Assembly: GCA_010671965.1 (NCBI GenBank)
Contig: JAAHIC010000007.1
Coordinates: 1-5,000 of the forward strand
DNA length: 5,000 bases
Reading direction: 5' to 3'
Source of the DNA: Leptolyngbya sp. SIO4C5
GTDB lineage: Bacteria > Cyanobacteriota > Cyanobacteriia > Phormidesmidales > Phormidesmidaceae
Shown: positions 1-5,000 of the stretch, piece after piece
Layout: every line of letters starts with the position of its first letter
Numbering within the stretch: the stretch's first letter is position 1
Notes under the pieces: model-generated
What the model saw: only the letters and a program-made list of their open reading frames with translations
The model's database searches: none
Told to the model about the DNA's origin: nothing
Program-made: the position numbers and the translations under genes

Positions 1-357
1 TATCTCAAGTCCTATCTGCCAGCCGAAGGAAATCACCTCAAAGTTGCGATCGCCAACGCTTTTCTCGGCCCAGAAAACCGCAATACCTGGTATGCCTTTA
101 ATCCTGACGTAAAAGTGCAGGGTTCTAGCATTGCCCTCAAAGTCATCAGCGATACTCTATTCAAGCTGGAACCTAAGCTCTCCAGTGAACTGTCTGACAC
201 CGAAAAGATTTTCATCAAAAACGGCACGGTCTTTGAAATTAACTCCCACGCGCCGGCTGAAAATAGCCATGTCAAGCTAGCGCTCAGCAGCGCCTTTCTC
301 GGCCCGGAAAATCGCAATACCTGGTATGCCTACATGCCGGACGTACAGATTGAAGGC
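1..357 (+). repeat. In-frame tandem repeat, 234-nt (78-residue) unit, one partial and one full copy
   Basis: Bases 124-357 encode a full unit running from SSIALKVISDTLFK to MPDVQIEG. Bases 1-123 encode the last 41 residues of a preceding unit, at an offset of exactly 234 nt. The strongest match is 61-96 against 295-330, with only two mismatches in 36 bases. The N-terminal half of the unit has the pattern of short beta strands around a KVISDTLFK start and a KIFIKNGTVFEI segment. More copies may lie upstream. The unit belongs to the peptidase gene and is not a mobile repeat. Confidence 0.85.
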
Positions 358-843
358 AATGAGCCAGATAACAAGCCCCAAGATACCGCTGACACAGCGC
401 CCCCCAATCGCGGCGCGAGTATTCGGCTACCGGGCTTTCAAGGCGTTTACTATTTGGCCAATCCGATTTTGCCCAACGGCAACTTCACCTGGGCCGAAGC
501 GACCCACAACGGCAGCCGCGTCCCCGCGAATGCAGGCGTAGTCTACGGCATTATCCGCATTGCCAAGGCAATGGAAGAAGTGCGCAAGCGTTTGGGCAAC
601 CGACCCATTCGGATCAACTCCTGGTACCGCGATCCGGCTACCAATCGGCGCGTCGGTGGGGCTTCTAGATCCCGACATCTCAATGGAGATGCTGTGGATT
701 TTGTGGTTTCGGGTATTCATCCCTATGACGTCTACGATCGCCTCAATGGCTGGTGGGGATCTAAGGGGGGATTAGCCAGTGCCACCGTCTTCACTCATTT
801 AGACACGCGTGGCTATAACGCCCGCTGGTCGTACGGATTCTAG
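1..843 (+). CDS. Peptidase M15 family protein (M15A/Peptidase_M15_3 type), 5'-truncated, with N-terminal 78-residue repeats
   Basis: The reading frame is open from base 1, so the start lies outside the window; 280 residues remain before the TAG stop. Residues 1-119 hold one partial and one complete copy of a 78-residue repeat sharing the block FLGPENRNTWYA. A polar, Pro/Asp-rich linker follows (about 120-140), then a C-terminal domain (about 142-280). That domain carries the M15 zinc signature: SRHLNGDAVDF gives ligands His226 and Asp233, and FTHLDTRG gives His266 with Asp268 nearby (numbered from base 1). The ending in DTRG followed by an aromatic-rich tail is typical of the Peptidase_M15_3 family. 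Family members are zinc D-Ala-D-Ala carboxypeptidases or endopeptidases acting on peptidoglycan peptides. The repeats are probably a binding or spacer module, which is inference. All expected metal ligands are present, so the enzyme is probably active. A signal peptide cannot be judged because the N-terminus is missing. Confidence 0.88.
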   Translation, partial: YLKSYLPAEGNHLKVAIANAFLGPENRNTWYAFNPDVKVQGSSIALKVISDTLFKLEPKLSSELSDTEKIFIKNGTVFEINSHAPAENSHVKLALSSAFLGPENRNTWYAYMPDVQIEGNEPDNKPQDTADTAPPNRGASIRLPGFQGVYYLANPILPNGNFTWAEATHNGSRVPANAGVVYGIIRIAKAMEEVRKRLGNRPIRINSWYRDPATNRRVGGASRSRHLNGDAVDFVVSGIHPYDVYDRLNGWWGSKGGLASATVFTHLDTRGYNARWSYGF

Positions 844-870
844 CGGCACAAAAGACTCTCAGTGGAGTAA

Positions 871-910
871 TATCTGGCTAAGCAAAGCGATCGCCTTGCT
901 TAGCCAGATA
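871..910. repeat. 40-nt near-perfect palindrome centred on a HIP1 octamer
   Basis: The 15-base arms 871-885 and 896-910 are exact reverse complements. Inside them is one mismatched pair (A886 against C895) and then the self-complementary octamer GCGATCGC (887-894). As RNA it would form a stem of about 17 pairs closed by a GAUC tetraloop. It lies 27 nt after the peptidase stop and 17 nt before the next start codon, just upstream of that gene's ribosome binding site. Neither side has a T tract, so it is not a standard intrinsic terminator. It could be a dispersed palindromic repeat, a processing or mRNA-stability hairpin, or a weak attenuator between the two genes. Confidence 0.85.
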
Positions 911-913
911 GCC

Positions 914-920
914 AGAGGAA
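914..920 (+). promoter_or_regulatory. Ribosome binding site AGAGGAA
   Basis: AGAGGAA ends 7 nt before the ATG at 928, a good Shine-Dalgarno match at normal spacing. It supports that start. The base of the 871-910 hairpin is only three bases upstream, so folding of the hairpin should leave this site accessible. Confidence 0.65.
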
Positions 921-927
921 CAGAATC

Positions 928-1224
928 ATGAATGCAGCTAGCGGCGCTACCCAAATCACCTTTTACTATCGAGATGGACAGGTTGAGTCATTCTCAATTC
1001 CGCAGCCCGTGGGTGAGCAGGCTACTACAACCTCTCAGTTCCAAATGAATACGCGGCACCTGTTAGAGTCGCACTGGTGGATCTTGCATTTGCCAGAACG
1101 CACGGTGTTCATCAACACCAACAATGTTCTCAAAGTTGAAGCCACACCTCCCATTCCCAACCTGCATGGCCGAGATGTGCTGCCTTTAGCCGAGCAGGTA
1201 GCGCCGATGAACTCTACTTTCTAA
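928..1224 (+). CDS. Small conserved-looking hypothetical protein, 98 aa
   Basis: The start is supported by AGAGGAA seven bases upstream, and the gene ends in TAA. The protein is soluble, with no signal peptide or membrane segment. It opens with a strand-like ITFYYRDGQVESFSIP, followed by a polar Thr/Gln stretch (about 28-42). A hydrophobic core HLLESHWWILHLPERTVFINTNNVLKVE (about 44-71, described here by its two halves HLLESHWWILHLPE and RTVFINTNNVLKVE) comes next, then a Pro-rich tail beginning PPIPNLHG. The pattern suggests a small mostly-beta fold. It resembles short hypothetical proteins I recall from cyanobacteria, but I cannot name a family or function. It stands alone between the peptidase and a tRNA gene. 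Cotranscription with the peptidase is possible across the 84-nt gap, although the palindrome interrupts it. Confidence 0.75.
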   Translation: MNAASGATQITFYYRDGQVESFSIPQPVGEQATTTSQFQMNTRHLLESHWWILHLPERTVFINTNNVLKVEATPPIPNLHGRDVLPLAEQVAPMNSTF

Positions 1225-1233
1225 CCCTAAAAA

Positions 1234-1248
1234 TTGGCCTTTGGCCAA
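1234..1248. terminator. Short stem-loop after the 98-aa gene, possible weak terminator
   Basis: TTGGCC (1234-1239) and GGCCAA (1243-1248) pair around a TTT loop, ten bases after the TAA stop. On the + strand the hairpin is followed by AAAA, not T, so it is a poor terminator for the 98-aa gene. On the - strand it is followed by TTTTT, so it could act as a backup stop for transcripts running through from the right. The stem is only six pairs. Confidence 0.35.
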
Positions 1249-1251
1249 AAC

Positions 1252-1280
1252 TTGCTCTGATTGCCCTGACCTCCTATGCT
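1252..1280 (+). promoter_or_regulatory. Candidate sigma-70-type promoter for tRNA-Pro
   Basis: TTGCTC (1252-1257) and TATGCT (1275-1280) are separated by 17 bases. They would start transcription around 1287, about 15 nt before the mature tRNA. A second pairing is possible: TTGCCC (1261-1266) with TTGATA (1285-1290) at 18 bases. The position fits a tRNA promoter, but which pairing is used cannot be settled by eye. Confidence 0.45.
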
Positions 1281-1302
1281 ATGCTTGATAGGCATAAAGT
1301 TC

Positions 1303-1376
1303 CGGGGCGTAGCGCAGCTTGGTAGCGCACCACTTTGGGGTAGTGGGGGTCGTGGGTTCAAATCCCGCCGCTCCGA
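1303..1376 (+). tRNA. trnP-GGG: tRNA-Pro, anticodon GGG
   Basis: The cloverleaf folds completely in 74 nt. The acceptor stem pairs 1303-1309 (CGGGGCG) with 1369-1375 (CGCTCCG), with one G-U pair. The D stem is GCGC (1312-1315) with GCGC (1325-1328) around AGCTTGGTA. The anticodon stem CCACT/AGTGG encloses the loop TTGGGGT, with anticodon GGG at 1337-1339 reading CCC and CCU. The variable loop is five bases. The T arm GTGGG/CCCGC encloses TTCAAAT, with one G-U pair. The discriminator is A1376. The 3' CCA is not encoded and must be added after transcription, as is common in cyanobacteria. No intron is present. Confidence 0.97.
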
Positions 1377-1382
1377 TTGATC

Positions 1383-1409
1383 AAAAACCCGCTCGTTGAG
1401 CGGGTTTTT
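1383..1409. terminator. Bidirectional intrinsic terminator between tRNA-Pro and the transglutaminase-like gene
   Basis: CCCGCTC (1388-1394) and GAGCGGG (1398-1404) form a perfect 7-bp GC-rich stem with loop GTT. It is preceded by AAAAA (1383-1387) and followed by TTTTT (1405-1409), so a T tract follows the hairpin on either strand. It begins 7 nt after the tRNA and lies 31 nt past the stop of the opposing gene, which is where a shared terminator for convergent units is expected. Confidence 0.92.
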
Positions 1410-1440
1410 GGCATTTTAGCAAGGCTTATTTGCGGTAAAT

Positions 1441-3738
1441 TTATGGCAGCGATCGCCGCCGAGGCTGTCGTAGTCGCTGCAGGCGTTGCTGTAAATATGG
1501 ATTGTTTTGAGCCTGTTGACCATAGCGCCAGCGCACATAGGCTTGAGTGATTTCAGCAATGATTTCGGCACGCTGCGGATCGGGGCGATCGCCGCAGCGC
1601 CGCGCATACTCTACGGGGGTTTCAGCTACAGACTTAGGATATCCCTGCTGGGCTAGCCATTCCACCATCTGCTGATACAAACTTTCAGTAGGCGGCAGCT
1701 TTTGCAGCCAGCGTTGACGCCGCCAATTCAGCCAGCCGCGCCAGCTTAGCCAGCCCAAAAAGCCTAGGCCCAATAGAGTGGCGATCGCCGTCAGGATGCC
1801 CAACCAGCCCTGCCGGAACAGGCCAGAGAACCAGCCGAGGCTGCGGGCGATCGCCGCTCCGACGAATGCAAAAACACCATTGAGCCAGCCCGCCACCGGG
1901 GACGGCAGCCAGCCGGCTACCCAGTTCCAGAAACGCCGCAGCGTACTGAAAACCTGGGAATCTTCGATTGAGGGCGGAATCAGCGGGTGCCCGGGGATGG
2001 GGTCAAAAGCAAACCAGCCATAGCGGGGAAAATAGACCTCGGTCATGGCATGGGCGTCCGTGTTTTGCACCACGTAGAAGCCAGTAAACGGATTGAATTC
2101 GCCGGGACTAAAGCCAACCACCAGCCGCGCCGGAATGCTGATGGAGCGCAGCATTACCGTCAGCACCGTTGAGAAATGATCCGGATAGCCCCCCTCATAC
2201 TGAAACAGAAATGCTTCAACTAGATCCTCATTTGCTTCAAAAAATGGTAGCTCGGGCTGAATCGTATAGTTTTGCTTCAGGGCTTGGGCTAAGAACAGTG
2301 CCTGTTCATAGGGATTGGTGAGGGGCTGCGGCGATCGCGCTAGTAGCGCCTCTGTTTGCTGACGGACGCGATCGCGGATGGCAGGGGGCACCTGTAGATA
2401 ATGCTGCTGCACCGCAGCGTCATATTCTGTTGCGGCCTCTCGCAAAATACTGCGATCGCGGTAAGGGACTTCGGAGATGACGGTGTAGGTCATGCCTTCT
2501 TCCAGGCTGACGGGCGATCGCAGACTGCCTTCCGGATCAATTGCGACTTCTTCGGTGGGGAAGTAAAGCTGTTCGGGCTGATAGAGCGCTGGGATTAGAT
2601 TGGGTAGGGTTGAGGTGATGGTGTAGGTTTGGATGATTTCGCGATCGCGGGCCAGAGACGGCATTCTAGGCACATAGGTCTGATAGGCAAATCCGGATCG
2701 TCTCAGGGTTTTTGCCTCGTCATCGCGGCTAATTTCCCAACCCTGCCCGGTGTAGCGATCAAAAGCCAGCACCCGCCAAAATCCTTCCGCCTGCGATCGC
2801 ACCCGCATGACAACCTGCGGCGTCAGACTCCCCCGCAGGTTTTGATTCATGTTTTGGTTAAAGCCGTAATAGAAAGTATCGTCTAGCTCTCCGGGGCCAG
2901 TCGCCGTTTGGGGTGAGCCAAAATCTCCTCCGGCGCTACCACCCGCACCATCTGAGCCTGCTCCCTGGTTGACATAGCCAGGATTCACAATCAAATTACC
3001 GTCAAACTCACCGTCGAAATCGACAGTTGAACTGATCGGGAAGCTGCGGATCTGATAGCCTGGCAAGCGAGGTAGAAAAGCAAAAATAACCAGTCCCAGT
3101 GTCAAGACGACGGCAGCAAGTCCTAGGAGTTGTTTAAGGGAAGCTCCCCCGGCCTTGAGGCTTTGCCAGCCCTGGCGCAGCAGCCCTAACTGCGACTGAT
3201 AGTCCAGTATTAAAACTGGCAAAGCCACGAGGCAAAACAACAGCAGCAACGGGCCAAAAGCGAGGGTTTGGCTAACCGTACCCGCTACCCCAATCAAAAT
3301 TAGGCCAATCATCATCGAGTAGCCCAAGTCTTTGCGGCGAGGCAAATCGAAGCTGTGGAGTACCTGTAGATGAATCAGCAGCTCTGCCAGAATAATCCGG
3401 GTATCACCGGGATTATCCAGCAGCCGCGAAAAGAAAAATGCCAGCGCCAACAACATGCCGATAGCAATGCAGAACTTTGCCGCTATGTTTTTTTGGCGCC
3501 GCCGCCGCCAGCTCCAGTAAGCACCGCTAGCGCTGAGAGGGATAGCTAACAGGTTGAGGGCTGATGTCTGAGTCACTCCAGCCGCTGCTACCGCCACTGA
3601 AATAATGCCTAGGGTTACTAAAACCTGAATCAAAACCCTCAGCAAAATAGAATCCTCAGCTTGGGGCTGAGGCAGCGCCAACAGCCGCTGTCTTAGCTGC
3701 TGCAGAAAAGAGCCTTGCGACGATGAAGAAAAACCCAT
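1441..3738 (-). CDS. TgpA-like transglutaminase family membrane protein (DUF3488 - transglutaminase core - DUF4129), catalytic Cys replaced by Pro
   Basis: With the start at 3738 the protein has 765 residues. About six or seven hydrophobic segments cover residues 31-222 (for example 31-53, 87-104, 139-158, 161-180, 203-222), forming a DUF3488-type membrane domain. It leads into LPRLPGYQ (223-229) and a Gly-rich loop (about 258-283). An extracytoplasmic part follows, with a transglutaminase core at about 505-580. A further membrane segment lies near 645-666, and a cytoplasmic DUF4129-type tail at about 681-740 contains ETPVEYARR and ends YVRWRYG. In the core, His563 (TDAHAMTEVY) and Asp579 (AFDPIPG) of the triad are present. 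The motif usually reading GYCEHF reads GYPDHF, with Pro519 (codon CCG, 2182-2184) at the cysteine position. Transglutaminase or protease activity is therefore doubtful. The frame continues upstream to an ATG at 3831, but those 31 codons include a palindromic repeat and are not family-like, so the ATG at 3738 is preferred. Neither start has a clear Shine-Dalgarno sequence. Confidence 0.88.
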   Translation of the reverse strand: MGFSSSSQGSFLQQLRQRLLALPQPQAEDSILLRVLIQVLVTLGIISVAVAAAGVTQTSALNLLAIPLSASGAYWSWRRRRQKNIAAKFCIAIGMLLALAFFFSRLLDNPGDTRIILAELLIHLQVLHSFDLPRRKDLGYSMMIGLILIGVAGTVSQTLAFGPLLLLFCLVALPVLILDYQSQLGLLRQGWQSLKAGGASLKQLLGLAAVVLTLGLVIFAFLPRLPGYQIRSFPISSTVDFDGEFDGNLIVNPGYVNQGAGSDGAGGSAGGDFGSPQTATGPGELDDTFYYGFNQNMNQNLRGSLTPQVVMRVRSQAEGFWRVLAFDRYTGQGWEISRDDEAKTLRRSGFAYQTYVPRMPSLARDREIIQTYTITSTLPNLIPALYQPEQLYFPTEEVAIDPEGSLRSPVSLEEGMTYTVISEVPYRDRSILREAATEYDAAVQQHYLQVPPAIRDRVRQQTEALLARSPQPLTNPYEQALFLAQALKQNYTIQPELPFFEANEDLVEAFLFQYEGGYPDHFSTVLTVMLRSISIPARLVVGFSPGEFNPFTGFYVVQNTDAHAMTEVYFPRYGWFAFDPIPGHPLIPPSIEDSQVFSTLRRFWNWVAGWLPSPVAGWLNGVFAFVGAAIARSLGWFSGLFRQGWLGILTAIATLLGLGFLGWLSWRGWLNWRRQRWLQKLPPTESLYQQMVEWLAQQGYPKSVAETPVEYARRCGDRPDPQRAEIIAEITQAYVRWRYGQQAQNNPYLQQRLQRLRQPRRRSLP

Positions 3739-3789
3739 GAAGGTAGACAAAAATGAGGGCCAGGAATCTAGGCAAGATTGCTTATTGGT

Positions 3790-3818
3790 GTAGGGGTTTG
3801 GCAGTGCCAAACCCCTAC
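3790..3818. repeat. 29-nt perfect palindrome, likely dispersed cyanobacterial repeat
   Basis: GTAGGGGTTTGGCA (3790-3803) and TGCCAAACCCCTAC (3805-3818) are exact 14-base inverted arms around one base, G3804. GTAGGGG...CCCCTAC palindromes of this kind are, from memory, a common interspersed repeat in filamentous cyanobacterial genomes. It lies 52 nt upstream of the preferred start of the transglutaminase-like gene, in its leader or promoter region. No T tract follows on either strand, so it is not an intrinsic terminator. Confidence 0.75.
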
Positions 3819-3839
3819 GGCCAACTCCCATCTATAACT

Positions 3840-3878
3840 GATAGACGTTGGCGCGATCGCCAGTTCCTCGTCCCTATC
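3840..3878 (-). other. Imperfect stem-loop directly after the patU-like gene stop, containing HIP1
   Basis: Read on the - strand, GATAG and ACG, with GG bulged between them, can pair with CGT and CTATC. An inner stem TGGCG/CGCCA (3858-3862 with 3849-3853) encloses ATCG and overlaps the HIP1 octamer at 3853-3860. The structure begins one base after the TAG stop. There is no T run behind it, so it is more likely a 3'-end or stability hairpin than a strong terminator. Confidence 0.4.
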
Positions 3879-4922
3879 CTAGCCTGAGATTTCGTCTACC
3901 ACCTGCAGGCTAAACACCAGCGGTTCTGCCACATCGACCAGCGCCACAGAGAGCTGATACGGCTGAGCTATCTGCAGCTCAGATACAGACAAACTCAGGG
4001 AACCGGCCTGCGATCGCTGAGCTGACTGATTGACAGTCTCGCCCGCAAGCCGTAGTTCGCCGCCACAGGGCAGCTCCGCCTGAACTGAAACCTGATTGGC
4101 AGACTCATAGGTTGCCGTTATCCGTAGCTCGCCTTGATCGGTTAGCCACTGCCGCGATCGCTGTGGATTCTGCGACGAAACGGTCAGACTCAGCCGCTCA
4201 AAAATTGCCTGAGCCGCCAGCATAGATAGGGCAATTTTTTGCTGTAGATTGGCAGCTTCGTATCCTTCTGTGAGCTGGACTAGGCGCGGCGCGGCTGCCG
4301 TAGAGCGCATGGCTCCTCCATTGGCTAATACCATCCCAGCAATTTTATCGAGGGTTTGTGGCTGTTCAGGATAGAGCTGTTCAACCGCTCGCACTAACTT
4401 GATGCCTTGCTTGAGGGAAGACTGGGCGATCGCCTGACACTGCCGCAGCAGCGCCGTCAGAATCCCTTCCGGTAAAGCCGCAGGCAGCTCTAAGCTTTGT
4501 AGCTGCTTGAGCCAAACTGAGGTTTCTCCCAGTGAACTTAGCATTTCAGCAGGATATTCCTGAATCTCAGTCTCCCAGGGAAACAGCGGTGGGCGACTTT
4601 CTATCTCAACTTGAAGACGACGTTTCAACAACGCCTGAAAATGATCTTGCACGGTGGGTATATCTCCCATTTCAGCTATATCCGATAAACGCAGTGGAGA
4701 AATATCAGAGCTTGCTAGCTCAGCCGGTGACGAGCTAGCAGATTCGGCGTTGAGAGAATTCCAGGCCAACTGGGAAGCATCAGTTTGCGATTCATTAATA
4801 TTCGACGCCCTTGAATCTGCCGGTACTTGAGAATCGATCCCTGATGGTGAGGAGGTTGTCAGGCTCGGCTCGGCTATGAGCCACAAGAGCAAGCTCCGTA
4901 TTATTTCTGAGTCACTCTTCAT
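3879..4922 (-). CDS. patU: PatU-like protein (heterocyst pattern-associated family), undivided, 347 aa
   Basis: The protein starts MKSDSEIIRSLLLWLIAEPS, a short amphipathic segment. A Ser/Asp/Ala-rich low-complexity stretch follows (about 20-80). A conserved-looking block then runs from GDIPTVQDHFQALLKRRLQ (86-104) to PPLFPWETEIQEYP (111-124). A helical middle part (about 135-245) includes LVRAVEQLYPEQPQTLDKIAG. The C-terminus (about 258-343) is beta-rich, beginning QWLTDQGELRITATYE. There is no signal peptide or membrane span, so it is probably cytoplasmic. The GDIPTVQ...LKRRLQ...LFPWE pattern matches what I remember of cyanobacterial PatU. In Anabaena PCC 7120 the patU equivalent is split into patU5 and patU3 after hetZ and takes part in heterocyst patterning; here it is one frame. 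The preceding gene stops 34 nt upstream, which fits hetZ-patU order. GGGGG about 9-13 bases before the ATG is a weak ribosome binding site. The gene is real; the name is a family-memory call. Confidence 0.6.
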   Translation of the reverse strand: MKSDSEIIRSLLLWLIAEPSLTTSSPSGIDSQVPADSRASNINESQTDASQLAWNSLNAESASSSPAELASSDISPLRLSDIAEMGDIPTVQDHFQALLKRRLQVEIESRPPLFPWETEIQEYPAEMLSSLGETSVWLKQLQSLELPAALPEGILTALLRQCQAIAQSSLKQGIKLVRAVEQLYPEQPQTLDKIAGMVLANGGAMRSTAAAPRLVQLTEGYEAANLQQKIALSMLAAQAIFERLSLTVSSQNPQRSRQWLTDQGELRITATYESANQVSVQAELPCGGELRLAGETVNQSAQRSQAGSLSLSVSELQIAQPYQLSVALVDVAEPLVFSLQVVDEISG

Positions 4923-4956
4923 AGACAGATACCCCCAGTCCGGATAGTTTCAAGAT

Positions 4957-5000
4957 TCAAGGATTACGCATTTCCCAGGCTTTTTCTAGTAGCTTAGTCC
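4957..5000 (-). CDS. C-terminal end of an upstream gene, truncated by the window edge; possibly hetZ
   Basis: On the - strand the frame is open from the window edge and reads TKLLEKAWEMRNP before a TGA at 4957-4959. Only the last 13 complete codons are visible. The short 34-nt gap to the patU-like start, same strand and orientation, suggests one operon. In cyanobacteria the gene upstream of patU is usually hetZ, a DNA-binding regulator of early heterocyst differentiation. The identification comes from position and not from the residues, which are too few to classify. Confidence 0.45.
   Translation of the reverse strand, partial: TKLLEKAWEMRNP

Larger units (their letters stand above)
46..4433. 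repeat. HIP1 octamers GCGATCGC, 16 dispersed copies
   Basis: Copies begin at 46, 887, 1449, 1585, 1781, 1847, 2331, 2368, 2452, 2514, 2641, 2793, 3853, 4010, 4154 and 4426. Ten fall inside the transglutaminase-like gene, all in its 3' half (1449-2800). None occurs between 2801 and 3852. HIP1 is a highly over-represented octamer typical of many cyanobacterial genomes and identifies the host group. Random expectation is well below one copy per 5 kb. Confidence 0.95.

Noticed and set aside
61..330. 36-base near-identical segments at 61 and 295 as an insertion-sequence or target-site duplication
   Set aside because: They are in frame at an exact 78-codon offset and belong to a protein repeat.
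427..720. Open frame of 97 codons on the - strand inside the M15 peptidase
   Set aside because: It is antisense to a domain with intact zinc-binding motifs and its translation shows no family pattern; it is a shadow of the real gene.
1303..1376. tRNA-Pro as an integration site for a genomic island
   Set aside because: No integrase and no repeated copy of the tRNA 3' end is visible within the window, and the flanking genes look like ordinary chromosome.
1744..1753. GCTTAGCCAG identical to part of the arm of the 871-910 palindrome
   Set aside because: It is a ten-base match inside coding sequence without its inverted partner nearby, so chance is a sufficient explanation.
1778..2172. Overlapping + strand open frames antisense to the transglutaminase core
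   Set aside because: They lie opposite the conserved core and read as low-complexity Pro/Arg/Gln sequence; no ribosome binding site supports them.
46..4433. Repeated GCGATCGC octamers as a CRISPR-like array or replication element
   Set aside because: The copies are only 8 bases, irregularly spaced and scattered through coding sequence, as expected for HIP1.

Overview
The window is cyanobacterial chromosome. The clearest sign is sixteen copies of the octamer GCGATCGC (HIP1), about one per 310 bases, in genes and spacers alike. The protein content agrees: a repeat-bearing M15 peptidase, a DUF3488/DUF4129 transglutaminase-like membrane protein of the cyanobacterial type, and a gene that looks like patU preceded by what may be the end of hetZ. 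The last pair would point to a filamentous lineage, but that rests on remembered family patterns, not on a search.

The layout is convergent. On the + strand come the 3' part of a peptidoglycan-type zinc peptidase with two copies of a 78-residue repeat (1-843), a 40-nt near-perfect palindrome with HIP1 at its centre (871-910), a 98-residue hypothetical protein (928-1224), and a tRNA-Pro with anticodon GGG (1303-1376). A strong stem-loop with A and T tracts on its two sides (1383-1409) can stop transcription from both directions. On the - strand, reading right to left, come the last codons of a truncated gene (4957-5000), the patU-like gene (3879-4922), a 140-nt spacer with two inverted repeats, and the transglutaminase-like gene (1441-3738).

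The three - strand genes point the same way. The first two are 34 nt apart and probably cotranscribed. The transglutaminase-like gene may be read separately. The peptidase and the transglutaminase-like protein both appear to act outside the cytoplasmic membrane, but nothing in the sequence ties them into one pathway.

The most notable observation is that the transglutaminase-like protein has proline where the catalytic cysteine should be, while the His and Asp of the triad remain. It may therefore be a non-catalytic or rewired member of its family. The palindromes at 871-910 and 3790-3818 look like dispersed cyanobacterial repeats. The second decides the start of the transglutaminase-like gene. 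I see no mobile element, CRISPR array or defence system.
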